Below are positions 17,863 to 24,700 of a stretch of DNA of 43,870 nucleotides, one piece after another. The notes under the pieces are model-generated. The model was not told the origin of the DNA, did no database searches, and saw nothing but the letters and a program-made list of their open reading frames with translations. The stretch is from NCBI GenBank assembly GCA_036758285.1, contig DAIOWV010000017.1, positions 1 through 43,870 of the forward strand, written 5' to 3'. Numbering within the stretch: position 1 is the stretch's first letter; every line of letters begins with the position of its first letter. The stretch is from Taishania sp036758285 (GTDB taxonomy: Bacteria > Bacteroidota > Bacteroidia > Flavobacteriales_D > Crocinitomicaceae). Made by a program: the position numbers and the translations under genes.

Positions 17863-18495
17863 ATGGAACTTTTTATCGCAATTTTCGCTGGACTTTTTTC
17901 AATTATTAACCCATTAGGAACTGTCCCTATTTTCGTTGGTCTCACAACAAATGAATCTCCGAAAAATCGTCAACGAACAAGTTTGTTAACAGCTGTTAAT
18001 GTTGTTGTAATTCTGATTATTGCATTTTTTTCAGGAAGTTATGTGCTCAATTTTTTTGGAATTTCAATTAATTCACTTCGTATTGCAGGAGGATTGATTA
18101 TTGCTTCGTCAGGTTTTGCATTATTGACAGGTTCATTTTCAAAACATAAAGGAATGAAACGTTCAAGTGTTCAAGCTGATTTGGAAAAACGATCAGATAT
18201 ATCGTTAACTCCACTTGCTATCCCAATGTTAGCTGGACCTGGTTCAATTTCTTTATTAATTACTTTAAATCAATTACACAAAGAAACGAATCAAATACTA
18301 ATTATTGTAGGAGCAATTTTAGCTGTAGGAATGGCTGTTTTTTTAATATTAAGGTCTTCTCATTTCATTGTAAAAGGATTAGGAGCTTCTGGCATCAATG
18401 CTATTTCAAGAATCATTGGTTTTATCGTAATTGCAATTGGAATTGAGTATATTTCAACAGCAGTAATTGAATTGATTCAAAAAGTTTTGATTTAA
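17863..18495 (+). CDS. MarC family integral membrane protein
   Basis: 210 residues from the ATG at 17863; an in-frame TTG at 17851 would add four residues but gives a less typical N-terminus. Six hydrophobic segments are visible. Family features include the first helix LFIAIFAGLFSIINPLGTVPIF, the repeated halves with LTPLAIPMLAGPGSISLLI, and the last helix IGFIVIAIGIEYISTAV. The MarC/UPF0056 group was once thought to give multiple antibiotic resistance; that role was not upheld and some members have been described as small-solute or amino acid transporters. Function here is therefore open. It stands alone before tlyA. Confidence 0.88.
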   Translation: MELFIAIFAGLFSIINPLGTVPIFVGLTTNESPKNRQRTSLLTAVNVVVILIIAFFSGSYVLNFFGISINSLRIAGGLIIASSGFALLTGSFSKHKGMKRSSVQADLEKRSDISLTPLAIPMLAGPGSISLLITLNQLHKETNQILIIVGAILAVGMAVFLILRSSHFIVKGLGASGINAISRIIGFIVIAIGIEYISTAVIELIQKVLI

Positions 18496-18574
18496 TCGTA
18501 TTCGCATCTTATAAAAATAATGATGTTCATTTGCAATATTATCTCATGACTTTCTTTTAGCTTTTTAAATATAT

Positions 18575-18582
18575 TACCTTTG
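18575..18582 (+). promoter_or_regulatory. Bacteroidota -7 promoter box of tlyA, almost touching the ATG
   Basis: TACCTTTG matches TAnnTTTG and ends only 4 nt before the ATG at 18587. With the usual start about three bases downstream of this box, the mRNA would have almost no leader. Confidence 0.55.
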
Positions 18583-18586
18583 CCAA

Positions 18587-19330
18587 ATGGTGGAAGAAAG
18601 ATTAGATAAGCTTTTATTGCAATTAGGATTGGTTAGTTCGCGTGTACGTGCCGAAGAAATTATTCGCGTTTACGGAGTTAAAGTAAATGGTAAATTAATC
18701 AATAAGACAGGTAAAAAGGTTCCTGTTGAAGCAAAAATTGAAATGATGGCTGAAGAAATTCCTTGGGTTTCTAGAGGTGCATTAAAACTAATTGAAGCAA
18801 TTAAGGAGTGGAATGTTGATGTTACTAATAAAGTATTTTTGGATATTGGTGCATCTACAGGAGGTTTTACAGAAGTGTTATTAAGTAACGGAGCTTCAAA
18901 AGTCTTTTGTGTTGATGTAGGAAAAGATCAGTTACATACTTCGTTGAAAGAAGATTCTAGAGTTGTTAATCTTGAAAGAACGCATGTTAAAGAATTAACA
19001 CACAAAGTAATTCCAGAATTGTGTGATGGTTGTGTAATTGATGTTTCTTTTATTTCTCTTGAGAAAATTTTTCCCTTTCTTCATCCCTTTTTAAAAGAAG
19101 ATGCTACAATTATTGCTCTCGTTAAACCTCAATTTGAAGTTGGAAAAGACAATGTAGGAAAAGGAGGGATAGTTAAAAATCAATTACTGTATAAAGAAGT
19201 CGTTGAGAAAATTAAAAATGTTGGTAAATTGAATCAACTTGAATATGTTTCTCATATTGAATCACCTATTTTGGGAGGTGATGGTAATAAAGAATTTTTA
19301 ATGATATTAAAGAAAAATACTGAGATTTAA
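18587..19330 (+). CDS. tlyA: TlyA family rRNA 2'-O-methyltransferase / hemolysin-like protein
   Basis: 247 residues. The first 60 are an S4 RNA-binding domain (ERLDKLLLQLGLVSSRVRAE ... VKVNGK). The rest is an FtsJ-like methyltransferase: VSRGALKLIEAI, the SAM site DIGASTGGFTEVLLSNGA, VIDVSFISLEKI and LVKPQFEVGKDNVGKGGIV. In mycobacteria TlyA methylates 16S and 23S rRNA cytidines and affects capreomycin sensitivity; in other phyla the target is less certain. The hemolysin label is historical. Its 3' end forms one arm of a 15-bp inverted repeat shared with the convergent ABC-F gene's terminator. Confidence 0.92.
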   Translation: MVEERLDKLLLQLGLVSSRVRAEEIIRVYGVKVNGKLINKTGKKVPVEAKIEMMAEEIPWVSRGALKLIEAIKEWNVDVTNKVFLDIGASTGGFTEVLLSNGASKVFCVDVGKDQLHTSLKEDSRVVNLERTHVKELTHKVIPELCDGCVIDVSFISLEKIFPFLHPFLKEDATIIALVKPQFEVGKDNVGKGGIVKNQLLYKEVVEKIKNVGKLNQLEYVSHIESPILGGDGNKEFLMILKKNTEI

Positions 19331-19351
19331 GGATTTTTAAATCTCAGTATT
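19316..19351 (-). terminator. Terminator between convergent tlyA and ABC-F genes
   Basis: The 15-base arms AATACTGAGATTTAA (19316-19330) and TTAAATCTCAGTATT (19337-19351) are perfectly complementary around a 6-nt loop. The T-rich tail (TTTTCTTT) follows on the minus strand, so it mainly serves the ABC-F gene. The left arm lies inside the last codons and stop of tlyA. Confidence 0.85.
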
Positions 19352-19359
19352 AAATATTG

Positions 19360-21300
19360 TTAAGCGTAACTTTCTAATTCTTCAGTAGCTTTTTCCCAAT
19401 TTGCCATTTGTTCATCTAGCTTCAACTTCACTTCGTTGTATTCTGAAAGTGTTTTTTGAGAATTATCTTCGTTGGTATAATCTAAATCACTAATAACAGC
19501 TTGAAGCTCTGCTAATTTTGTTTCAAGTTTTTCAATTTCCTTTTCAGCTAAATTGATTTTATTGTTCAATGAATTTTTAATTCGTTTTAATTCTTTTTGA
19601 TCTTCACGATTTAAATCAGACTTTGCTTCTTCAACGACTACCTTAGGTGTTTCTTTTTCTGTCTTTTTACTTGACAAGTCATTGCTGTTCATCAAGGACA
19701 TTTTTCGCGCTAAAAATTCTTTTACATCGAAATGATGTATCTTCAATGTTTTATCCTCAATATCCCAAATTCTATTTGTTAAGCCATTTAAAAACTCCCT
19801 GTCGTGTGATACAACGATAAAAGTTCCCTCGTAATTTTTAAGCGCTTCTTTTAATACTTCTTTACTCTGAATATCAAGGTGATTTGTTGGCTCATCGAGA
19901 ATTAAAAAATTTGATGGGCTAAGTAATAATTGGCACAGTGCTAATCGAGTTCTTTCTCCTCCTGATAATACCCCCACTTGTTTATCAACATCTTCGCCAC
20001 TAAATAAGAATGTACCCAAAACAGTTCTTAGGCTTTTTCTAATTTCACCTTCTGCAATATCGTCAACTGTTTGGAAAACAGTCTTTGTTTTGTCTAGATT
20101 TTCTGCTTGATTTTGAGCGAAATAAGTGATTTGTACATTGTGACCATAATTTACAGTTCCTTCACCTTCCAATTCACTCATGATTCGTTTCAATAAAGTG
20201 GATTTACCAACTCCATTGGGTCCAAGTAATGCAATTTTTTCTCCTCTACCTACTGTAAGATTGATATCACGGAATAATTGTTTGTCTCCAAAACTTTTCC
20301 CCATGTCATTCATCTCCAACACCCATTTTCCAGGTTGAACGCTTAATGGAAATGCAACATGCATTCGAGCTACTCCATCTTTTTCAAGTTCAATTCGCTC
20401 AGTTTTTTCTAACTTTTTAATTAAAGATTGGGCAAATGCAGCTTTATTTGCTTTCGCTCTATACTTGTCAATTAATTCTTGTGTATGTTTTATGTCTTTA
20501 TCTTGTTGCTTTTTAGCTGATTGCATTCGTTCTAATTCTTCAGCTCTAACTTCTTTATATTTTGTATAAGCATATGGAAAATCTAATACTTTTCCCATTG
20601 AAATTTCCAATGTACGCTTTGTTACATTATCTAAGAAAAGACGGTCGTGAGAAATTGTAATGACGGCTCCTTCAAATGTTTTTAGATAGTTTTCTAACCA
20701 CGAAATCGAAATGATATCAAGATGATTCGTTGGCTCATCGAGTAATAAAACATCCGGATTATTCACTAATATTTTTGCTAATTCAGCACGCATTTTCCAA
20801 CCACCTGAAAAGGTATTCAAAGCTCTTGAAAATTCTTCATCAGCAAAACCAAGTCCTTTTAATGTTGATGTAATTTTTTCCTCCCAAGCATATCCGTCCA
20901 AAATGTTGAATTCATAATTACAGTCATTCAAACGGTCCAACATGCCTAGGTAGCTGTCAGATTCGTAGTCTGTTCTTGTAACTAGTTCGTTGTTGATATG
21001 CTCAAGTTCGTTTCTTAATTTTGTAAAAAGTTCATTCGAATTATTTAAATATTCAAAAACAGATTGTGTCGTATCAATAACAATATCTTGAGTCAAAAAT
21101 CCAATTGTGGTATCTTTTGGTTTATGGATTTTGCCTTCTGAAGGCAAAACCATTCCTGATAAAATACGCAACATGGTAGATTTACCAGCACCGTTTTTAC
21201 CAACCAATCCAACTTTATCACCTTTGTTGATTTGCAGGTTGACATTTTGGAATAAAAATCCTTGTGGAAGGTGAAGACCTAAATTTTCGAAGTTAATCAT
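19360..21300 (-). CDS. ABC-F family ribosome-associated ATPase
   Basis: 646 residues with two ABC domains on one chain and no membrane segments. Domain 1 has Walker A GKNGAGKS (34-41), signature FSGGWKMR and LLLDEPTNHLDI. Domain 2 has GPNGVGKS (about 358-365), signature LSGGERTR and LILDEPTNHLDI. Between them is the charged linker (about 255-315, KKQQDKDIKHTQELIDKYRA) that in ABC-F proteins reaches into the ribosomal E site region. The C-terminus (about 560-646) is a coiled coil (LNNKINLAEKEIEKLETKL), as in Uup-like members. Such proteins act on stalled or initiating ribosomes; antibiotic protection is possible but not indicated by any specific motif. Confidence 0.93.
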   Translation of the reverse strand: MINFENLGLHLPQGFLFQNVNLQINKGDKVGLVGKNGAGKSTMLRILSGMVLPSEGKIHKPKDTTIGFLTQDIVIDTTQSVFEYLNNSNELFTKLRNELEHINNELVTRTDYESDSYLGMLDRLNDCNYEFNILDGYAWEEKITSTLKGLGFADEEFSRALNTFSGGWKMRAELAKILVNNPDVLLLDEPTNHLDIISISWLENYLKTFEGAVITISHDRLFLDNVTKRTLEISMGKVLDFPYAYTKYKEVRAEELERMQSAKKQQDKDIKHTQELIDKYRAKANKAAFAQSLIKKLEKTERIELEKDGVARMHVAFPLSVQPGKWVLEMNDMGKSFGDKQLFRDINLTVGRGEKIALLGPNGVGKSTLLKRIMSELEGEGTVNYGHNVQITYFAQNQAENLDKTKTVFQTVDDIAEGEIRKSLRTVLGTFLFSGEDVDKQVGVLSGGERTRLALCQLLLSPSNFLILDEPTNHLDIQSKEVLKEALKNYEGTFIVVSHDREFLNGLTNRIWDIEDKTLKIHHFDVKEFLARKMSLMNSNDLSSKKTEKETPKVVVEEAKSDLNREDQKELKRIKNSLNNKINLAEKEIEKLETKLAELQAVISDLDYTNEDNSQKTLSEYNEVKLKLDEQMANWEKATEELESYA

Positions 21301-21329
21301 TACTAATCGTCCGTTTTGTATATAAAGTG

Positions 21330-21337
21330 CAAAATTA
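21330..21337 (-). promoter_or_regulatory. Bacteroidota -7 promoter box of the ABC-F gene
   Basis: Minus-strand TAATTTTG matches TAnnTTTG, 29 nt before the ATG at 21300. Confidence 0.55.
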
Positions 21338-21429
21338 CGCTTTTTTTATTGATGCTTCCAAAGGAATTGATGTATATGTTTGATTGATTTTTGTATTTCT
21401 AACACTAAAAATTACTTTAGTAAAAAAAG

Positions 21430-21459
21430 AAAGTCTATGTAAATGAATACATAGACTTT
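21430..21459 (-). terminator. Terminator of trmB
   Basis: AAAGTCTATGTA (21430-21441) and TACATAGACTTT (21448-21459) form a perfect 12-bp stem with a 6-nt loop; on the minus strand it is followed by CTTTTTTTA. It lies 22 nt past the trmB stop. Confidence 0.9.
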
Positions 21460-21481
21460 TCAATGTTATAGTTTCATCAAC

Positions 21482-22150
21482 TTAGTGAATCTTAAATTTT
21501 GCATATTTAATTACAGATCCTTTTGCTGTGAAATAATTTTCATAATATGTTTTAATATGAAAAATGTCTTTTGTTGTTTGATCTAAGTTCTCAGGTAATT
21601 CACTATATAAATCCCAAGTCAATTCTAGTTTTTCATACTTTTGCTCTTCAATTTGCTCCTCAGTGTATTCAAATAAAATATCACTATCTGTCTTAATTTG
21701 AACGATTCCACCAGGTTTCAAAATCTTTTTATATCGTTCTATAAACACAGGGGAAGTTAAGCGTTTATTTGGTTTTTTTGGTTGAGGGTCAGAAAATGTG
21801 AGCCAAATTTCGTCAATTTCATTTTCAGCAAAACTATCTGTAATAAAATCAATTTTTGTTCTGCAAAATGCTACATTATTTAGTTCCATTTCCAAAGCCT
21901 GGGTTGCTCCGATATACATTCTGTTTCCTTTGATGTCAACACCAATGAAATTTTTATTTGGAAAATGTTGTGCTAATCCAATTGTATATTCACCTTTACC
22001 ACATCCAAGTTCTAAAACGATGGGATTGTTATTTTTAAATACTTCTTTGTGCCACTTTCCTTTCAAGTAAAATTCTTTTTGAATTTCAGGTTCAAAAAAG
22101 TGAGGCATTTCTTTTACAGCAGCAAATCTTCTTAATTTATCTTGTCCCAT
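21482..22150 (-). CDS. trmB: tRNA (guanine-N7-)-methyltransferase
   Basis: 222 residues. TrmB places m7G at position 46 of many tRNAs using SAM. The SAM site is VLELGCGKGEYTIGLA (about 46-61), followed by NFIGVDIKGNRMYIG. The family block that binds tRNA appears as WLTFSDPQPKKPNKRLTSP, the Bacteroidota version of the FPDPWPKKRH motif of other phyla. The C-terminal part includes VQIKTDSDILFEYTEEQI. The gene is monocistronic, with a TATTTTTG promoter 19 nt upstream and a strong terminator. Confidence 0.95.
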   Translation of the reverse strand: MGQDKLRRFAAVKEMPHFFEPEIQKEFYLKGKWHKEVFKNNNPIVLELGCGKGEYTIGLAQHFPNKNFIGVDIKGNRMYIGATQALEMELNNVAFCRTKIDFITDSFAENEIDEIWLTFSDPQPKKPNKRLTSPVFIERYKKILKPGGIVQIKTDSDILFEYTEEQIEEQKYEKLELTWDLYSELPENLDQTTKDIFHIKTYYENYFTAKGSVIKYAKFKIH

Positions 22151-22169
22151 GACTTTGTTTTGAGGATTG

Positions 22170-22177
22170 CAAAAATA
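22170..22177 (-). promoter_or_regulatory. Bacteroidota -7 promoter box of trmB
   Basis: Minus-strand TATTTTTG, an exact TAnnTTTG, 19 nt before the ATG at 22150. Confidence 0.55.
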
Positions 22178-22207
22178 GCGATTTCAAATGAATTGATTAA
22201 AATAAAA

Positions 22208-22232
22208 AAGGGTGCAAATGAATAGCACCCTT
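22208..22232 (-). terminator. Terminator of trxA
   Basis: AAGGGTGC (22208-22215) pairs with GCACCCTT (22225-22232) across a 9-nt loop; on the minus strand a T-run (TTTTTTATT) follows. It is 22 nt past the trxA stop. Confidence 0.88.
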
Positions 22233-22254
22233 ATATTTTTTAGAACTACTTTAA

Positions 22255-22572
22255 TTATAAAATAGCGTCAAGTTTTGAAGTTAATTGTTGTTTTGGAACT
22301 GCACCAACTACTTTGTCAGCAATTTCACCATTTTTTACAAACAATACTGTAGGAATATTACGAATTCCAAATTGAGCAGAAACACCCGGATTTTGGTCTA
22401 CATTTACTTTTCCAATTACTGCTTTTCCATCATATTCTCCAGACATTTCTTCAATGATTGGACCAATCATACGGCAAGGTCCACACCACTCAGCCCAAAA
22501 ATCAACTACCACAGGAACATTAGATTTTAATACCAGTTCCTCAAAATTTGCATCTGTTATTTCTACTGCCAT
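22255..22572 (-). CDS. trxA: Thioredoxin
   Basis: 105 residues, the standard one-domain cytosolic thioredoxin. The redox motif WCGPC is present with C30 and C33 (DFWAEWCGPCRMIGPIIEEM), together with the buried aspartate (VVVDFW), the cis-proline loop IRNIPTVLFVKNGE, and the final amphipathic helix. No signal peptide. It reduces protein disulfides such as those of ribonucleotide reductase and is recycled by thioredoxin reductase, which is not in this window. Own terminator; the 115-nt gap from the upstream terC unit suggests a separate promoter (a weak TACATCTG box is visible upstream). Confidence 0.97.
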   Translation of the reverse strand: MAVEITDANFEELVLKSNVPVVVDFWAEWCGPCRMIGPIIEEMSGEYDGKAVIGKVNVDQNPGVSAQFGIRNIPTVLFVKNGEIADKVVGAVPKQQLTSKLDAIL

Positions 22573-22687
22573 AACTATTTATTTTAATGTTTTTAAATTC
22601 TGCTTTTGCAGATGTAAATTTAACTATTTTGAATTATTCTAGACAATAAACTTGCCAATATATTATTAGCGACAAAATGACAGAGAA

Positions 22688-23083
22688 TCAATTTTTAATT
22701 GTCATTTTTTTCATTGTTTTTTGATTTTCAGTCACTAGAGAGTAAAAATAAATGCCGTTTTCAATTTCTTTCGTGTTGAAATACACCATGTTACCATCAC
22801 TCTTACATTCTTGATTGTAAAGCTCTTTTATGAAATTATAATTTTCATCAAGCAATTCTAGTTTGACCTCACGCTTTTTTTCAGAAGTGAAATAAAAATT
22901 AATCTCACCAAATGCAGGATTAATTTCTAAACTATAAAGTACACAATAATGCTCTTTTAAAAGAGTACCTTTGCTTAGACGAGCAAGTAGTTTTTTATAA
23001 CCAATAACAAATAGTAATAGCAAAAGAGTAAAAACCAATGCTACAACAGCTATTTCCATGGGTGAAATATTTACAAGTATCAT
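22688..23083 (-). CDS. Membrane-anchored protein with a sorting-domain-like C-terminus, unknown function
   Basis: 131 residues. One membrane helix (about 9-28, MEIAVVALVFTLLLLLFVIG) is followed by the basic stretch YKKLLARLSK, which by the positive-inside rule puts the rest in the cytoplasm. Residues about 52-131 resemble the beta-sandwich of T9SS type A sorting domains: INPAFGEINFYF, then VKLELLDENYNFIKELYN, then IENGIYFYSLVTENQKTMKK. A normal sorting domain sits on an exported protein with a signal peptide; here neither export nor cleavage is evident. The start overlaps the stop of the DUF493 gene by four bases (ATGA). I do not recognise a named family. Confidence 0.65.
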   Translation of the reverse strand: MILVNISPMEIAVVALVFTLLLLLFVIGYKKLLARLSKGTLLKEHYCVLYSLEINPAFGEINFYFTSEKKREVKLELLDENYNFIKELYNQECKSDGNMVYFNTKEIENGIYFYSLVTENQKTMKKMTIKN

Positions 23084-23346
23084 AGTGCAATTAATCCTTT
23101 AATTTCTGAAGACTTTTCGTAGATATCAATAATCGAATCAACATCCAACATCAATTCTTTTGCAGATACACTTACAAATTTTCCATTTCTAGAAGGTTGA
23201 AGTTGTAATTCGGCTTCCTGACTAAGAATCGCTATTACTTTAGCGATGTATTCAGGCTCGTTAGGAATAATAAACTTGAATAAAAATACGTTTGGCCATT
23301 CTTGTTGTTCAAGTTGAATTCTCAATTTATCAAATGTTCCCTCCAT
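23080..23346 (-). CDS. DUF493 (YbeD-like) domain protein
   Basis: 88 residues. The pattern WPNVFLFKFIIPNEPEYIAKV, then SRNGKFVSVSAKELMLDVDSI and a closing helix SSEIKGLIAL fits the small ACT-like DUF493/YbeD fold found across bacteria. E. coli YbeD lies near the lipoate genes lipA/lipB and has been suggested as an allosteric regulator; no activity is established. The gene lies between an unknown gene (1 nt away) and the membrane protein it overlaps by four bases, so all are co-translated. No lipoate genes are in the window. Confidence 0.8.
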   Translation of the reverse strand: MEGTFDKLRIQLEQQEWPNVFLFKFIIPNEPEYIAKVIAILSQEAELQLQPSRNGKFVSVSAKELMLDVDSIIDIYEKSSEIKGLIAL

Positions 23347-23347
23347 A

Positions 23348-23920
23348 TCAATACTTTTTTGACAACAAAGATAGTCGTTTCATTTCTTTTAAGAGGAATG
23401 AATTTGAATTCATTTTTAGAATATCGTTAAAAACTTCCCCACCTTGAGCGTTAAACTCTTTTATCGCAGAGAGTACTTCCATTGGATCTTCGTCTTTTGA
23501 AAGTTGGGGAACATCAAGATCTATTTCTTTGTCAGTTGTCCACTTTTCTCTGTATTTATCAACTATAAATAAATAACTTATAACGCTTTTTTTAAGTGAA
23601 TAAGCATCATTAGAGAGCATGATTTCTTTTTTAGAATTTCCTTTTTCAATTTCCCACTGATTGAATGCTTCTAAAATATTGTCGGAAAATACAATGTTCT
23701 TTACTTCAAAAATATTTGGTTGATGATCAACTTGCTCTGTTAGTAGTTTAAATGCGTTATTCATTTGCATCAACTTGTCAAGCTTTGATTCAAATACTTT
23801 TCTTATTGGAGTTTTTGCAAGGAAAAATTGCTTGTATTCAAAAATACGATCTTCAAATAAGTCAAACAAATCGTCGTGTTCTTCATGAGGGAAAAAAACA
23901 TTTGCTTCATTAACTGTCAT
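23348..23920 (-). CDS. Conserved-looking cytoplasmic protein of unknown function
   Basis: 190 residues, no signal peptide or membrane segment, acidic N-terminus (FFPHEEHDDLFDLFEDRIFE) and mostly helical appearance throughout, with a KEMKRLSLLSKKY tail. I recognise no domain or catalytic motif. Its ATG shares one base with the stop of the upstream terC gene (TAATG), and the next gene begins 1 nt after its own stop, so it belongs firmly to the terC-DUF493 unit. That coupling argues that it is a real gene and perhaps a partner of a neighbour. Confidence 0.72.
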   Translation of the reverse strand: MTVNEANVFFPHEEHDDLFDLFEDRIFEYKQFFLAKTPIRKVFESKLDKLMQMNNAFKLLTEQVDHQPNIFEVKNIVFSDNILEAFNQWEIEKGNSKKEIMLSNDAYSLKKSVISYLFIVDKYREKWTTDKEIDLDVPQLSKDEDPMEVLSAIKEFNAQGGEVFNDILKMNSNSFLLKEMKRLSLLSKKY

Positions 23921-24684
23921 TACTCTGAAATACCTTTATTTTTTCTCATTTTAATATTCATGAACTCTACACCTAAAGCATAAATCATTGCGAAGTAAAT
24001 ATAGCCTTTTGGAACATGCTGACCAAATGCTTCAGCAACTAAAATAACTCCAATTGTTACTAAAAAGGCTAGTGCAATCATCTTTATTGTTGGACGATTG
24101 TTAATGAAATCACTTATTGGTTTAGCAAACAACATCATTACAATCATTGATACAATTACTGCTGCATATATAATCACAAGCGGGTCATGACCTGTTTGTT
24201 TTTGTAAATCATTTGTCATCCCTATAGCTGTGATGATTGAATCAAAACTAAAGACAATGTCAATGAGAATAATTTGAACAATGACTGCATTTAAACTATT
24301 TTTTTTAGGCTGAGAAACACTGTCATGATGTCCTTTGATTGAGCTATGCATTTCTACAGTACTCTTATATATTAAGAACAGACCACCAAGAAATAAAACT
24401 AAACTTTGAAGAGAAAAGTTTTTTAATAATTCAATCGTCGTATTTGGAAAAAGTGGACTTACCGATTTCATTAACCATGCAACAAAAACCAAAAGAATTA
24501 ATCGCATAACCAAAGCTAATGCGAGCCCAACATTTCGACCTTTTCTTTGTTGTTCTTTAGGAAGTTTATCCGTTACAATAGAAATGAAAATGATGTTATC
24601 AATACCCAATACAATTTCTAGCATTGCAAGAATTAAAAAGTACGATAATCCCTCTAGGGTTAGTAAAGCATCAAAAAAATCCAT
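23920..24684 (-). CDS. TerC family integral membrane protein
   Basis: 254 residues with seven or more membrane helices. The family marks are two acidic helix motifs, EIVLGIDNIIFISIV near residue 22 and DIVFSFDSIITAIGM near residue 140, which resemble ion-binding sites. TerC/Alx/YjbE-type proteins have been linked to tellurite resistance and to manganese export coupled with secretion; no other tellurite genes are present, so metal homeostasis is the likelier role. First gene of a four-gene unit in which every junction overlaps or nearly touches. Confidence 0.9.
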   Translation of the reverse strand: MDFFDALLTLEGLSYFLILAMLEIVLGIDNIIFISIVTDKLPKEQQRKGRNVGLALALVMRLILLVFVAWLMKSVSPLFPNTTIELLKNFSLQSLVLFLGGLFLIYKSTVEMHSSIKGHHDSVSQPKKNSLNAVIVQIILIDIVFSFDSIITAIGMTNDLQKQTGHDPLVIIYAAVIVSMIVMMLFAKPISDFINNRPTIKMIALAFLVTIGVILVAEAFGQHVPKGYIYFAMIYALGVEFMNIKMRKNKGISE

Positions 24685-24700
24685 TTTCTTTAAGAGTAAA

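Noticed and set aside
19360..21300. ABC-F protein as an antibiotic-resistance determinant
   Set aside because: No specific resistance-class motif can be read; housekeeping ABC-F proteins look the same and it sits among housekeeping genes.
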